Of a stretch of 64,000 nucleotides of DNA, positions 26,313-37,180 are shown in pieces; position 1 is the stretch's first letter; each line of letters begins with the position of its first letter. Location of the stretch: NCBI GenBank assembly GCA_902591925.1, contig CACJCN010000004.1, forward strand, positions 103,991 through 167,990, in the 5' to 3' direction. The DNA comes from an uncultured SAR86 cluster bacterium (lineage in GTDB: Bacteria; Pseudomonadota; Gammaproteobacteria; Magnimaribacterales; D2472). The notes under the pieces were generated by a model. It saw nothing but the letters and a program-made list of their open reading frames with translations, made no database searches and was not told the DNA's origin. Position numbers and translations under genes: made by a program.

Positions 26313-27572
26313 ATGAAAGTAGAATCTCAATCAGAAAAATTACATTGTTCATTTTGTGGTAAATCTCAAGATGAGGTTAACAAACTAATTGCTGGTCCAA
26401 GCGTTTATATTTGTAATGAATGTGTGGATTTATGTAACGATATTATAGAAGAAGAAAGTAAAGTTGGTGAGGAGTCTTCTCATGACAAAACATTGTCTCC
26501 AGCTGAAATTTTCAGTCAGCTTGATGAGTATGTAATTGGTCAACAAAAAGCAAAAAAAGTTTTATCTGTAGCTGTGTATAACCATTATAAAAGACTAAAG
26601 AAAGCTCAGAATAAAAACGACAATGTAGAACTACAAAAAAGTAACGTTTTACTTCTAGGCCCAACTGGCAGTGGTAAAACACTTCTTGCTCAAACGCTGG
26701 CTAAAATTTTGAATGTACCATTTACTATTGCAGATGCAACAACATTAACTGAAGCTGGATATGTAGGTGAAGATGTAGAAAATATAATTCAGAAATTGCT
26801 CCAAAAAGCTGATTATGATCCTGAAAAAGCTGAGCTTGGTATTGTTTATATCGATGAAATAGACAAGATTGCAAGAAAGTCTGACAATCCATCAATCACT
26901 AGAGATGTTTCTGGCGAAGGTGTTCAACAGGCTTTATTAAAGTTAATTGAAGGAACTGTAGCTTCGATTCCACCTCAAGGTGGCAGAAAGCATCCACAAC
27001 AAGAATTTATTCAAATCGACACTTCAAACATATTATTTATATGTGGTGGAGCATTTTCAGGACTTGATAAGGTAATTGAACAAAGAATAAATAAAACAGG
27101 AATTGGTTTTAGTGCGGAAGTTGATGCAAAATCAAATGTAAGCATTATCAGCAAAAATATTGATAATCTCGAACCTGAAGATTTAGTACGTTATGGTCTT
27201 ATACCCGAGTTTGTTGGAAGGTTACCCGTCATATCTAACCTTCATGAGCTTGATGAAAATGCTCTTGTAAGAATTTTAAAAGAACCTAAAAATGCTCTTG
27301 TTAATCAATACAGACATTTATTTGAAATTGACGATGTTGAATTATCCTTTCGAGATGAGGCCCTAAAAGAGATTGCTAAAAAAGCTATTGACAGAAAAAC
27401 TGGTGCCAGGGGGCTTAGGTCAATTATGGAAGAAATTTTAATGGATACAATGTTCGATCTTCCAAATGATGATCTTGATAAGGTTATTGTTGATGAAAAA
27501 ACTGTAGTTAATCAAACAGAACCAATTAAATTATTAAAAACCAAATCTAAAAAAACTTCTTCAGGTAATTGA
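26313..27572 (+). CDS. clpX: ATP-dependent unfoldase ClpX
   Basis: AAA+ unfoldase feeding substrates to ClpP. 419 residues from the ATG at 26313, one base after clpP; an 18-base in-frame extension upstream lies inside clpP and is not needed. N-terminal zinc domain [10 protein letters not shown] with ICNECVDLC, Walker A GPTGSGKT, the pore-loop GYVGEDVE, Walker [11 protein letters not shown], the [19 protein letters not shown] sensor region, the IGF loop (INKTGIGF) for ClpP docking, and the C-terminal GARGLRSI box. Confidence 0.98.
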   Translation: MKVESQSEKLHCSFCGKSQDEVNKLIAGPSVYICNECVDLCNDIIEEESKVGEESSHDKTLSPAEIFSQLDEYVIGQQKAKKVLSVAVYNHYKRLKKAQNKNDNVELQKSNVLLLGPTGSGKTLLAQTLAKILNVPFTIADATTLTEAGYVGEDVENIIQKLLQKADYDPEKAELGIVYIDEIDKIARKSDNPSITRDVSGEGVQQALLKLIEGTVASIPPQGGRKHPQQEFIQIDTSNILFICGGAFSGLDKVIEQRINKTGIGFSAEVDAKSNVSIISKNIDNLEPEDLVRYGLIPEFVGRLPVISNLHELDENALVRILKEPKNALVNQYRHLFEIDDVELSFRDEALKEIAKKAIDRKTGARGLRSIMEEILMDTMFDLPNDDLDKVIVDEKTVVNQTEPIKLLKTKSKKTSSGN

Positions 27573-27602
27573 TATTTAATTTAGAGTCCTTATATTTATC
27601 TT

Positions 27603-29999
27603 ATGAACAAGATAAAATCTGATTTGCCTTTAATACCTCTCAGAGATGTAGTTGTATTTCCAGGAATAGTTACAACATTGTTTGTTGGAAGAAAAAAATC
27701 AGTTGAAGCACTAAATGTTGCTATGAATTCCAACAAAAAGCTTGTACTAGTTAGTCAAAAAGACGCAAGTAAAGAAAATCCAAATGTAGATGATCTTTTC
27801 AGCTTTGCATCAATAAGTAACTTACTTCAGTTAATAAAACTTCCTGATGGGACAATGAAGGTATTAGTCGAAGGTCATAAAAGATGTTCAATAGATAAAG
27901 TAATAGAAAAAGATAATTACACAATTGCAAGAGTGTCTGAAGAAGAAGATTCAGCAATAAAAGATAGTGAATCAAATAATCTCGTAAGACTCATAAAGGC
28001 TAAATTTGAGGATTACATTAGTGTTACAAAAAGAATTCCACCTGAAATAGTCTCTACAGTTGATTCGCTTGATGAATTATCTAGACTCATGGACACAATT
28101 ACAGGTCACCTTCCAATAGAAACTTCAAAAAAACAAGAAATTCTAGAAATGATTGACTTAAAGTCTAGAGCTGAAAAAGTACTAACCTTCATTGAGTCAC
28201 AGCTTGATGTGGTAGATGTTGAAAAGAAAGTAAGAGATAGAGTAAAAAAACAGATGGAAAAATCGCAAAGAGAATATTATCTTAATGAACAAATTAAAGC
28301 TGCACAAAAAGAACTTGGTGAGATTGGCGAAGAAGGAGACGAACTTGAAAATCTTGAAAAGAAAATTCTCGAAGTTGGTATGACCAAAGAAGCACTTAAA
28401 AAAGCAAAAAGTGAGCTGGCCAAGTTTAAGCATATGGCGCCTTCATCTGCTGAGGCATCTGTGGTAAGAACATATCTTGATTGTTTGGTTGACGTGCCAT
28501 GGAAAAAGAAATCAAAGGTTAAATCAGATATTAAAGCTTCAATGGAAATTCTTGAACAAGATCACTATGGACTTGATGAGGTAAAAGAAAGGATTGTCGA
28601 ATATCTTGCTGTTCAAAAAAGAGTGAAATCCATGAAAGCACCTGTGTTATGTTTAGTTGGTCCTCCAGGAGTTGGTAAGACTTCGCTTGGAGAATCAATT
28701 GCAAGGGCTACAAATAGAAAGTTTGTAAGAATGTCACTTGGTGGCGTCAGAGATGAATCAGAAATTAGAGGTCATAGAAGAACTTACATTGGCTCAATGC
28801 CAGGAAAAATTATTCAAAAGTTATCAAAAGTTGGTGTAAAAAATCCTTTATTTTTACTTGATGAGATAGACAAAATTGGTATGGATCATAGGGGTGATCC
28901 AGCATCAGCTTTATTAGAAGTTTTGGATCCAGAGCAAAATAACACTTTTAGCGATCATTACCTTGAGGTGGATTATGACTTATCTGAAGTAATGTTTGTT
29001 TGCACAGCTAATAGTTTAAATATACCTACACCATTGTTAGACAGAATGGAGATTATTAGAATTCCTGGTTACATTGAAGATGAAAAAGTAAATATTGCTG
29101 AAAAATATTTGCTTCCCAAGCAAATGAAAAGGAATGGACTAAAAGATGATGAGATAAATGTTAATAAAAATGTAATTTTATCCTTAATTAGATATTACAC
29201 ACGTGAAGCCGGTGTCAGAGGGCTTGAAAGACAAATCGCAAAAATTTTGAGAAAAATTGTTAAAGAGAGGCTTGTCAGCAAGATTAAAAACAAAAAAGCA
29301 TCATCAATAACAACAAGGAACCTTGAAAAATATTCTGGTGTTAAAAAATTTAAGTATGGGGTTGCTGAAAAAGATAATGCAATCGGTCAAGTCACTGGAC
29401 TAGCATGGACCGAAGTTGGTGGAGAATTACTAACCATTGAAGCATCTAATATAGATGGTAAAGGCAGAGTAATAAAAACAGGCTCTCTGGGTGATGTAAT
29501 GCAAGAGTCGATTCAAGCAGCTCTTACAGTTGTAAGATCCAGAGCAGAATCACTTGGAATCAAGCCAAACTTTTATGAAAAATATGATATCCATATCCAT
29601 GTACCTGAAGGAGCAACTCCAAAAGATGGCCCAAGTGCTGGAGGCGCAATGGCAATTTCATTAATTTCTATCTTCACAGGAATTCCTGTAAGAGCAGATA
29701 CAGCTATGACAGGAGAAATAACTTTGAGGGGACAAATTTTAAAAATTGGCGGACTAAAAGAAAAGCTTCTTGCTGCAAAACGAGGTGGAATTAAAAATGT
29801 TATTATTCCAAAAGATAATGAGCCTGATCTGCAAGAAATTCCTAAGCAAATTACAAAATCATTAAATATTATTCCAGTTGAGTGGATTGATGAAGTTATC
29901 TCATCTGCTCTTGTTGACGAACCAACACCAATATCAAAGAAAATTAGGCAACAAAAAAACAAAACTCCAAGAAAAGCTATTAATGAGCCTGCGCACTAA
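27603..29999 (+). CDS. lon: ATP-dependent protease Lon
   Basis: Homo-oligomeric cytosolic protease for misfolded and regulatory proteins. 798 residues. LON N-terminal substrate-binding domain (residues 8-205), coiled coil, AAA+ domain with GPPGVGKT and LLDEIDKIG, and the C-terminal protease domain with the Ser-Lys dyad: Ser in [10 protein letters not shown] and Lys in [12 protein letters not shown]. It follows clpX by 30 bp. In Escherichia coli lon is heat-inducible, but I see no clear sigma32 promoter in the short spacer here. Confidence 0.98.
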   Translation: MNKIKSDLPLIPLRDVVVFPGIVTTLFVGRKKSVEALNVAMNSNKKLVLVSQKDASKENPNVDDLFSFASISNLLQLIKLPDGTMKVLVEGHKRCSIDKVIEKDNYTIARVSEEEDSAIKDSESNNLVRLIKAKFEDYISVTKRIPPEIVSTVDSLDELSRLMDTITGHLPIETSKKQEILEMIDLKSRAEKVLTFIESQLDVVDVEKKVRDRVKKQMEKSQREYYLNEQIKAAQKELGEIGEEGDELENLEKKILEVGMTKEALKKAKSELAKFKHMAPSSAEASVVRTYLDCLVDVPWKKKSKVKSDIKASMEILEQDHYGLDEVKERIVEYLAVQKRVKSMKAPVLCLVGPPGVGKTSLGESIARATNRKFVRMSLGGVRDESEIRGHRRTYIGSMPGKIIQKLSKVGVKNPLFLLDEIDKIGMDHRGDPASALLEVLDPEQNNTFSDHYLEVDYDLSEVMFVCTANSLNIPTPLLDRMEIIRIPGYIEDEKVNIAEKYLLPKQMKRNGLKDDEINVNKNVILSLIRYYTREAGVRGLERQIAKILRKIVKERLVSKIKNKKASSITTRNLEKYSGVKKFKYGVAEKDNAIGQVTGLAWTEVGGELLTIEASNIDGKGRVIKTGSLGDVMQESIQAALTVVRSRAESLGIKPNFYEKYDIHIHVPEGATPKDGPSAGGAMAISLISIFTGIPVRADTAMTGEITLRGQILKIGGLKEKLLAAKRGGIKNVIIPKDNEPDLQEIPKQITKSLNIIPVEWIDEVISSALVDEPTPISKKIRQQKNKTPRKAINEPAH

Positions 30000-30037
30000 A
30001 ACCCTTTAATTGCTTGACTTTTAGCCTTAAAAAGCTT

Positions 30038-30083
30038 TTCATAGAGGTGTATTTAATAAATAAATTCACAGAGGAGTATTTAA
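30038..30083 (+). repeat. Duplicated ribosome-site region before hupB
   Basis: TTCATAGAGGTGTATTTAA (30038-30056) and TTCACAGAGGAGTATTTAA (30065-30083) differ at two of 19 positions and repeat with a 27-base period. The second copy contains the GAGGAG Shine-Dalgarno used by hupB; the first would be a spare or standby site. Confidence 0.7.
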
Positions 30084-30085
30084 AT

Positions 30086-30373
30086 ATGAATAAATCAGAT
30101 TTAGTTGATGCAGTTGCAAGTAGCGCTGATATGTCTAAAGCTCAAGCTTCTAATGCAGTTGATGCTGTATTAGATGGTATTTCAGGAGCTTTAAGTAATG
30201 GGGATTCAGTAGCTTTAGTTGGATTTGGAACATTTTCAGTTCGTCATAGAGCTGCTAGAGAGGGTAGAAATCCTCAAACAGGAGCTTCAATGCATATTTC
30301 AGCTTCAAATGTACCAGGCTTTAAGGCTGGTAAAGCACTTAAGGATGCGGTAAAAGCCGGTAATCCTGCTTAA
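30086..30373 (+). CDS. hupB: DNA-binding protein HU
   Basis: Nucleoid-associated protein that bends DNA. 95 residues from the ATG at 30086, which follows a GAGGAG ribosome site; longer readings upstream lack homology. The N-terminal dimer helices begin [11 protein letters not shown]; the DNA-binding beta-arm includes [20 protein letters not shown]. It sits between lon and ppiD as in Escherichia coli hupB. It is followed by a strong intrinsic terminator, ending the proteostasis transcript. Confidence 0.97.
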   Translation: MNKSDLVDAVASSADMSKAQASNAVDAVLDGISGALSNGDSVALVGFGTFSVRHRAAREGRNPQTGASMHISASNVPGFKAGKALKDAVKAGNPA

Positions 30374-30386
30374 TAGTTTTTCTTTT

Positions 30387-30413
30387 AAAAAGGGTGCTTA
30401 TGCACCCTTTTTT
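30387..30413 (+). terminator. Intrinsic terminator after hupB
   Basis: AAAAAGGGTGC, a TTAT loop and GCACCC followed by seven T: an 11-bp stem with a strong U-run, 14 bases after the stop codon. Read in the other direction it also has a U-run. Confidence 0.9.
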
Positions 30414-30418
30414 TATTC

Positions 30419-30426
30419 TATAATAT
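30419..30426 (+). promoter_or_regulatory. -10 region TATAATAT before ppiD
   Basis: TATAAT (30419-30424), or overlapping TAATAT (30421-30426), lies seven to nine bases before the ATG at 30434, directly after the hupB terminator. It predicts a separate ppiD transcript with almost no leader. Confidence 0.5.
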
Positions 30427-30433
30427 CGCCATA

Positions 30434-32308
30434 ATGATGGAATCTCTTAGAAATTTTTTGACAGGCCCGCGGCTTTTAATAGTTGTTCTTGTGTGTGCAC
30501 TACCATTTGTTTTTTTAGGAACGTCTTCCCTAGGAACCACTTTTAATTCATCATTTGGAAATATAAATGGTGAAGATGTTAAAGAGATTGATCTACAAAT
30601 AGCCTCAAATAGTACCGTTCAAAAATTTAAAAGCGTTTATGGAGAGGAATTTGATTTTGATATGCTTGATGAAGAATTTAAAGCTGATGCAATTAAACAA
30701 GAATTAATAATTCAAAAAGTTTTATATTCTGGAGCCAAATCAATGGGGTTGATAAATCAATCAACTGAATTAAAAATAAAAAAAGAAATTATCAAAAGTC
30801 CTAGGTTCCAAGTGGATGGGGAATTTAATGAGAATGTATATGAGGCACAAGTTAATTCAAGTGGTTTTACCAAGGAGAGTTATATAGAAATAATGACTGG
30901 TTTATCCGCTTCAGAGCTTTATAGGTCGTCGTTGAATGCTGTAAATTTTGTAACTGATCAAGAGCTCTATCAGCTAGCAAGTTTGCTAGAAAAATCTACC
31001 AATATTGATTTCATAAAAATTAATTTTGACAATCTAAAGTCTGAAATAGTAAATACAGAGGATGAAATCAAAAGTTTTTATGAAGCTAATGAAATATTAT
31101 TTTTTTCTGACGAACAAAAAAGTTTTAAATATCTTGTATTAGATCAGTCTAATTATTCTGAACTCATAGAGGTGCCTGACTCATATCTTGAAGACGGGTA
31201 TCAGAATTACTTAAATGAATTTGTAAATGCTGCGCAAACTAGAATTTCTCATATTATGATTGATAAAAATAATTATGAGACACGCGAAGACGCGTTTGAC
31301 TCCATAAATAAAATTGAAGAACTTATAAAAAATGGCGAAAATTTTTCCGAATTAGCTAGCGTTTACAGCGAGGACATTGTGACTAGTGATATTGGTGGCG
31401 ATTTAGAATATTTTGATAAAGATATTTTTCCAATTGAATTTGATGAGGCAATCAAAGATCTTGAACTCAATGAAGTAAGTAAGATTGTTGAACTCGAAGA
31501 CACTTTTCACATACTAAAAATTACAGAAAAGAATCTTTCTAAACCATTATCAGCTGATGAAGTTAAAGATAACCTTTTAGCAGAATTAATTGAAACAGAA
31601 TCGTATGCATTAATGCTTGATGAATTTACTAACCTTGAGGATATGATTTTTAATAATGACTCATTTGATCAGATTTCAATAGCTTCATCAAAAACTGTTT
31701 ATACATCAGATCTTTATACAAAAAATAATTTTGATTTTGAATCGAATAACCAAGCAATTAAAGATTACTTATTTTCGCCTAATACAATCATTGGCGAACC
31801 ATTTAGCGTTGATTTAGGAGACAGAATTATTATTATGGCTCTCGATAAATTAATCGAACCTCAATTACAAAGCCTTGAAAGCATAAAAGACTCTGTAATT
31901 AATATGATCACAAATTCAAAGGCTAAAGAAAAAATGAATCTATTAGCAACTGAAATTCAATCATTTTCAAATGATGATGAAAAAAATAAATTTATAGATG
32001 CTTATAAATATGTTGAAAGCGATTCTTTTGTTGATGTAAAAAGATACTCATCTCTGTTACCCAGAGAAGTTTTAAATAAGGTATTTATTAATCAAGCTGA
32101 TACTATTATTAGTGAAGATGCTTCAAATGGAGATAAATACATTGTTACTATAAAAAAATTTAATCAGCCATTAGAGACAGATATTCAAAACATTATTGAA
32201 GAGTACAATACATTTAGCGAAGAAATCTTTGTTACGAGAATGAATCAAATTGTAAATAATGATATTTTTGAGAGTGCTAGAGTTAATTTAAATAATTTAA
32301 TATTTTAA
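30434..32308 (+). CDS. ppiD: Periplasmic chaperone PpiD
   Basis: Inner-membrane-anchored chaperone at the Sec translocon. 624 residues. One N-terminal membrane helix (LLIVVLVCALPFVFLG), a SurA-like N-terminal chaperone domain, and a parvulin-like domain near 265-360 with ISHIMIDKNN, FSELASVYSEDI and GGDLEYFD. As in Escherichia coli PpiD, the isomerase active site may be degenerate. A second ATG at 30437 is equally possible. Adjacent to hupB as in enterobacteria, with its own -10. Confidence 0.92.
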   Translation: MMESLRNFLTGPRLLIVVLVCALPFVFLGTSSLGTTFNSSFGNINGEDVKEIDLQIASNSTVQKFKSVYGEEFDFDMLDEEFKADAIKQELIIQKVLYSGAKSMGLINQSTELKIKKEIIKSPRFQVDGEFNENVYEAQVNSSGFTKESYIEIMTGLSASELYRSSLNAVNFVTDQELYQLASLLEKSTNIDFIKINFDNLKSEIVNTEDEIKSFYEANEILFFSDEQKSFKYLVLDQSNYSELIEVPDSYLEDGYQNYLNEFVNAAQTRISHIMIDKNNYETREDAFDSINKIEELIKNGENFSELASVYSEDIVTSDIGGDLEYFDKDIFPIEFDEAIKDLELNEVSKIVELEDTFHILKITEKNLSKPLSADEVKDNLLAELIETESYALMLDEFTNLEDMIFNNDSFDQISIASSKTVYTSDLYTKNNFDFESNNQAIKDYLFSPNTIIGEPFSVDLGDRIIIMALDKLIEPQLQSLESIKDSVINMITNSKAKEKMNLLATEIQSFSNDDEKNKFIDAYKYVESDSFVDVKRYSSLLPREVLNKVFINQADTIISEDASNGDKYIVTIKKFNQPLETDIQNIIEEYNTFSEEIFVTRMNQIVNNDIFESARVNLNNLIF

Positions 32309-32319
32309 GGACTTTGCTT

Positions 32320-33936
32320 ATGATTTTAAGAACACTATCTTTTTTGATAATTTTTGCATTCGTTTATGGATGTTCAGAGAACATTACACCCGTTGACTCG
32401 GGACTTGAAAAACAAATATACCATCACGGAAATGGTTCAGAACCTCAAGGAATCGATCCACATATTGTTACTGGTGTTCCAGAACATCATATTTTAATAA
32501 GTCTATGTGAAGGATTAACAATACCCAATCCAAACCCAGATGACATGAATGGATATATGGCAGGAACTGCGGAGTCTTGGTCTGTTAGCGAAGATGGCAA
32601 AGAGTACATATTTAATATAAATGAAAATGCCAGATGGTCTAATGGTGATCCAGTCACTGCAAATGATTTTGTGTGGTCATGGAAAAGAATTCTTACAGCA
32701 AGCTTAGGTTCACAATATCCCGATATGCTTTATTATTTAGTCGGTGCATATGAATATCATAATGGATTAACTAATGATTTTAGTGAGGTTGGTGTGAAAG
32801 CCATTGATCAAAAGACTTTAAAAGTTAGTCTTAAAAACCCGACTCCATTTTTCCTTGGATTGCTAAGTCATTACAGCACATGGCCGGTTCATAAAGAAAC
32901 TGTTCTAAAATATGGAGATATTGATGATAGAAATGGAGAGTGGACAAGGCCAGGAAATTTTGTTTGCAATGGACCATTCCAACTCAAGTCTTGGGAGCTA
33001 AATAATAAAATTGTTGTTGAAAAAAATCCTTATTATTATGATGCTTCAATAGTTAAACTAAATGAAATTCATTATTATCCTGTATCAAATGTAATGACTG
33101 AAGATAGAATGTTTAGGGCAGGTCAACTTCATTTAACTAGTACGTTACCATCACAAAAATGTCCAATATATATTGAGGAGAATCCAAATCTAAGAATAGA
33201 TCCTTATATGGGAACTTACTTTTATAGAATAAATACAAATCATGAGGCACTAAAAGATGTAAGAGTAAGAAAAGCTTTGGCATATTCTATAGACAGAGAA
33301 TTACTGGTCGATAAAGTAACTAAATGTGGTCAAATACCAGCTTATTCTTTTACTCCACCAGGATCGAATGGGTATGAACCAAAAACTCAAATACCTTTTG
33401 ATCCTGAGCTTGCTAAATCATTGCTTGAAGATGCAGGATACTCTGATGAAAATCCCTTTCCAAAGTTAGAAATATTATTTAATACCAATGAGGATCATAG
33501 AAAGATTGCCTTAGCAATCCAACAAATGTGGCAAGTAAACCTTGGTATTGAAATAGAATTAGTTAATCAAGACTGGAAAGTATATTTGAATAGAGAGATG
33601 ATTGGAGACTTTCAAATATCAAGAGCTGGATGGATTGGCGACTATGAGGATCCAAATACATTTTTAGATTTGATGAGGCCAAACAGAGGAAATAATAAAA
33701 CAGGCTGGGAAAATAAAGAGTACGATGAGCTGGTCGAAAAGGCTAACACAATAAACAATCAATCTGAAAGATATGAAATGCTCTATAAAGCTGAAGAAAT
33801 TTTAATTGATAATATGCCAATAATTCCTTTATATACCTACGTAAGATCGTATCAACTTTCACCTGATGTTAAAGGCTTTAATCCTCATATTTTAGACCAT
33901 CACCACCCAAAATTTATTTATCTTGAAAGAGATTGA
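32320..33936 (+). CDS. oppA: Oligopeptide ABC transporter substrate-binding lipoprotein
   Basis: Peptide-binding protein of the SBP_bac_5 family, lipid-anchored in the periplasm. 538 residues from the ATG at 32320, which has an AAGGA Shine-Dalgarno sequence; a TTG two codons upstream is less likely. Lipobox VYGC. Typical motifs: GSEPQGIDPH, ARWSNGDPVTANDFVWSWKR, and RAGWIGDYEDPNTFLDLM. It closely resembles OppA/MppA-type proteins. The two permease genes follow after six bases, then the operon ends without ATPase genes. Confidence 0.93.
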   Translation: MILRTLSFLIIFAFVYGCSENITPVDSGLEKQIYHHGNGSEPQGIDPHIVTGVPEHHILISLCEGLTIPNPNPDDMNGYMAGTAESWSVSEDGKEYIFNINENARWSNGDPVTANDFVWSWKRILTASLGSQYPDMLYYLVGAYEYHNGLTNDFSEVGVKAIDQKTLKVSLKNPTPFFLGLLSHYSTWPVHKETVLKYGDIDDRNGEWTRPGNFVCNGPFQLKSWELNNKIVVEKNPYYYDASIVKLNEIHYYPVSNVMTEDRMFRAGQLHLTSTLPSQKCPIYIEENPNLRIDPYMGTYFYRINTNHEALKDVRVRKALAYSIDRELLVDKVTKCGQIPAYSFTPPGSNGYEPKTQIPFDPELAKSLLEDAGYSDENPFPKLEILFNTNEDHRKIALAIQQMWQVNLGIEIELVNQDWKVYLNREMIGDFQISRAGWIGDYEDPNTFLDLMRPNRGNNKTGWENKEYDELVEKANTINNQSERYEMLYKAEEILIDNMPIIPLYTYVRSYQLSPDVKGFNPHILDHHHPKFIYLERD

Positions 33937-33942
33937 TTTCGC

Positions 33943-34866
33943 ATGCTAGCGATTTTTATTAAAAGAATTTTAATTGCAATACCTGTTTTATTTGCTGTAG
34001 CTAGCATTACATTTTTTCTGATTAAAATTGCACCTGGAGGTCCTTTTGATGCCGATAGGGCAGTCTCTCCTCAAGTTCTTAAAAACTTAAATGAAGCATA
34101 TAATTTAGATGCTTCCAATTGGGAGCAATATCTTGACTATATGGGTGGTCTGTTACAAGGAGATCTGGGCCCATCATTTAGATTTCCTGGAAGATCTGTA
34201 ACTGAAATGATTGCGACTGGGTTGCCTGTAACTTTTGAGTTAGCATTTTATGCTATTTTGATAGCTCTTTTAATGGGTATATTTTCTGGTGTTCTGGCTG
34301 CTTTAAAGAGAAACACCTTTCTTGATTTTATTCCAATGGCGATAGCAATGATAGGAATTTGCGTACCAACTTTTTTAATGGGACCGCTTTTAGTTTTGAT
34401 TTTTGGTATTAATCTTGAAGTCTTACCTGTATCAGGTTGGGATCAATTACCAGGGGATAAAATTTTGCCATCCTTAACTTTGGGGTTTGCTTATGCAGCG
34501 TATATAGCAAGATTAAGTAGAGGAGGAATGCTAGAAATTTTAAATCAAGATTTTATTAGAACAGCAAGAGCAAAAGGATTAACAGAAAGGATGGTTGTCA
34601 TTAAGCACGCAATGCAGGGAGGGTTAATACCAGTTATTTCATTTTTAGGTCCTGCAATAGCAGGACTTCTTGCAGGATCATTTGTTGTAGAAACAATATT
34701 TCAAATACCTGGCCTCGGAAGGTTTTATGTTGAAGCTGCTTTTAATAGAGACTATACAATGATTCTAGGAACAACGATCTTTTTTTCTGCGATGATTATA
34801 TTTTTTAATTTAATGTCGGATCTGGCAGCATTATGGTTAAATCCTAGATCAAGAGATGCATCATGA
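33943..34866 (+). CDS. oppB: Oligopeptide ABC transporter permease OppB
   Basis: Inner-membrane permease, 307 residues, six helices. The N-terminus (FIKRILIAIPVLFAVASITFFL) and EAA-loop region (ARAKGLTERMVVIKHAM) match the OppB/DppB type. Located six bases after oppA and overlapping oppC by four bases. It pairs with OppC and needs OppD/OppF-type ATPases encoded elsewhere. Confidence 0.95.
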   Translation: MLAIFIKRILIAIPVLFAVASITFFLIKIAPGGPFDADRAVSPQVLKNLNEAYNLDASNWEQYLDYMGGLLQGDLGPSFRFPGRSVTEMIATGLPVTFELAFYAILIALLMGIFSGVLAALKRNTFLDFIPMAIAMIGICVPTFLMGPLLVLIFGINLEVLPVSGWDQLPGDKILPSLTLGFAYAAYIARLSRGGMLEILNQDFIRTARAKGLTERMVVIKHAMQGGLIPVISFLGPAIAGLLAGSFVVETIFQIPGLGRFYVEAAFNRDYTMILGTTIFFSAMIIFFNLMSDLAALWLNPRSRDAS

Positions 34867-35714
34867 ATAACAATTCTTTATGGTCAGATGCTTTATATAG
34901 ATTGTCAAAAAATAAGGCTGCCATGTTTGGCGGTTTTATTCTAATACTGTTGATTTTTTCAGCTGCTTTAGCTCCTATTATTGCTCCATATTCATATTCT
35001 TACCAAGATCTAAATTTAGGGGCTAGTCCTCCATCTTCTGAACATCTTCTAGGCACAGATATTCTTGGTAGAGATCTTTTAAGTAGAATACTTTATGGTG
35101 CTCGAATCTCGCTTTTAGTTGGATTCGTAGCGACAGGAGTAGCCCTTGTTATAGGTGTTTCATGGGGAATAGTAGCTGGATATATTGGTGGAAGGGTTGA
35201 TTCAATAATGATGAGAATTGTTGATATTCTTTATGGGCTCCCATTCATAATTTTCATAATTTTATTAATGGTTATTTTTGGACGAAATTTATGGTTATTA
35301 TTTGGAGCTATTGGAGCAGTCGAATGGTTAACAATGGCAAGAATAGTTAGAGGTCAAGTTATTGGTCTTAAAAATCAAGAATTTGTTATGGCTGCTCAAG
35401 CTATGGGAGTCTCTAATTTACAAATGTTCAGAAGGCATTTACTTCCAAACATATTAGGACCCATAGCAGTATATGCAACATTAACAATTCCTCAAGTTAT
35501 GTTATTGGAGGGTTTTTTGAGCTTTTTAGGTTTAGGCATTCAGCCACCTATGAGTAGTTGGGGTACCTTAATTAAGGACGGTGTTGAATCTATGGAGGAA
35601 TATAGTTGGCTTCTAATATATCCTGGGATTACTTTTACTATTACTCTATTTGCACTTAATTTTTTTGGTGATGGTCTTAGAGACGCATTAGATCCAAAAA
35701 CATCTGAAAATTAA
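34863..35714 (+). CDS. oppC: Oligopeptide ABC transporter permease OppC
   Basis: Second inner-membrane permease, 283 residues. The N-terminal OppC-type segment (LSKNKAAMFGGFIL) is followed by LGTDILGRDLLSRILYGARISL, a hallmark of DppC/OppC, and an EAA loop VMAAQAMGVSNLQMFRRHLLPN. It ends the oppABC run; the next gene, mltD, is convergent and overlaps by four bases, so no oppD or oppF can follow here. Confidence 0.95.
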   Translation: MNNNSLWSDALYRLSKNKAAMFGGFILILLIFSAALAPIIAPYSYSYQDLNLGASPPSSEHLLGTDILGRDLLSRILYGARISLLVGFVATGVALVIGVSWGIVAGYIGGRVDSIMMRIVDILYGLPFIIFIILLMVIFGRNLWLLFGAIGAVEWLTMARIVRGQVIGLKNQEFVMAAQAMGVSNLQMFRRHLLPNILGPIAVYATLTIPQVMLLEGFLSFLGLGIQPPMSSWGTLIKDGVESMEEYSWLLIYPGITFTITLFALNFFGDGLRDALDPKTSEN

Positions 35715-37180
35715 AATGCTCGTATGGCAATCTTAATAATTTGGCCTGGCATCAGGGTGGGATTACTAAATTTATTTATTTCTTCAATACTACTAATTGT
35801 TACATCAAATAGTTCTGATATTTTAAAAAGGTTGTCTCCCTGTTTTACTGAATAGAGAATAGTTCTTTTTTTTGATTCCATATTTCTATATATATTTTTG
35901 TTTCCAATTGATAGTTGTTGACCAAGTTGAAGATAGTCATTTTTATTGAGTGAATTCATTCTAGCTAAATTATTAACATTTAAATTATATTTTTTAGCAA
36001 TACTCCATAAGGTATCTCCCTCAGAAACAATATACATCTCATAGGGAATAAAGTTATTTGACTTAGTTTTACCAAGAGGTATAAGTAAATTATCATTTAT
36101 TGATAATAGATCATTATTGAGATAATTGACCTCTTTTATAACATCAACTTCAGTATCGTATTTTATCGCTAGATCCCAAAGATTATCACCTTTGTTGACT
36201 GTATGTGATATCCAATTGATGTCATTAGTTTTGTTAAAAGGATTTTTTTCACTTAAAAATAAAAAATATTTTTCTTTAGGAATAAAAAAAATACTCTCAT
36301 CTTTTGGTGCAGAAGCCCATTTTGTATAACCTGCATTTAATTTGTATAAGAGTTCTGGTTTAATTTCTAAATATTCACTCAAAGCTAAAATTTCAACCTG
36401 ACCAGGTATAGTTATTTTTTGAACAACACTATCGTAGGGTATATTTGGCAATGTTATTCCATATTTTTTAGGATTCAAAATTAACTCTCTTAAAGCTATA
36501 TATTTTGGTACATAATTTTTTGTTTGAGTCGGAAGATTTAGTGACCAAAAATCAATATCTTCTCCTTTTCTTTTATTTTGGTTAATCCTTTTGTCAACAA
36601 GAGATGGTCCTGCATTATATGCTGCAATGGAGAGATAGATATCTCCATCAAATCTTTGGTATAAATATTTTAAATATCCAATAGCTGCCTCTGTAGATTT
36701 AAAAGGATCATGCCTATCTTCACTCCACCATGATTTATTTAATTCATATAGCCGGCCTGTTCTTGGCATAAACTGCCACATGCCAACTGCTCCAGATGGA
36801 GAAATAGAAAATGGATCATAATTACTTTCAATGTATGGAAGAATTGATAATTCAATTGGTAGGTTATTTTTCTCTAACTCTTTAATTACAAAATATAGAA
36901 AATAATATGAATCATTAAGGTATTCTTCAAATTTGTCTAGATCTCTAAGATGATTATTCATATAAGACAAAATTTGTTCGTCGAGATAATTATTCTGTTT
37001 AATTTTGTTATTTACTTGAAGATATTCCCAAATATTTTCGTAAGAATCTTTCTTTTCAACTAATTCATATGAAGTATTTTTAGATATTTCATTTGGAATA
37101 TCTTTGATAGTAGTTGGAGTTTGTTGACACCCAAATACTGAAATAACTATAAAAAAAATTGTTAAAAGTTGTCTTTCCAT
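35711..37180 (-). CDS. mltD: Membrane-bound lytic transglycosylase D
   Basis: Outer-membrane lipoprotein that cleaves peptidoglycan glycan strands. 489 residues from the ATG at 37180, which begins a clean lipoprotein signal with lipobox VFGC. SLT domain at about 95-260 with the catalytic Glu in LPYIESNYDP, and GAVGMWQFMP and AAYNAGP. Three C-terminal LysM repeats start with HTVNKGDNLWDLA, YIVSEGDTLWSIA and YSVKQGDNLFKIS. It overlaps the gloB end by 19 bp, the usual gammaproteobacterial order. Confidence 0.96.
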   Translation of the reverse strand: MERQLLTIFFIVISVFGCQQTPTTIKDIPNEISKNTSYELVEKKDSYENIWEYLQVNNKIKQNNYLDEQILSYMNNHLRDLDKFEEYLNDSYYFLYFVIKELEKNNLPIELSILPYIESNYDPFSISPSGAVGMWQFMPRTGRLYELNKSWWSEDRHDPFKSTEAAIGYLKYLYQRFDGDIYLSIAAYNAGPSLVDKRINQNKRKGEDIDFWSLNLPTQTKNYVPKYIALRELILNPKKYGITLPNIPYDSVVQKITIPGQVEILALSEYLEIKPELLYKLNAGYTKWASAPKDESIFFIPKEKYFLFLSEKNPFNKTNDINWISHTVNKGDNLWDLAIKYDTEVDVIKEVNYLNNDLLSINDNLLIPLGKTKSNNFIPYEMYIVSEGDTLWSIAKKYNLNVNNLARMNSLNKNDYLQLGQQLSIGNKNIYRNMESKKRTILYSVKQGDNLFKISELFDVTISSIEEINKFSNPTLMPGQIIKIAIRAF

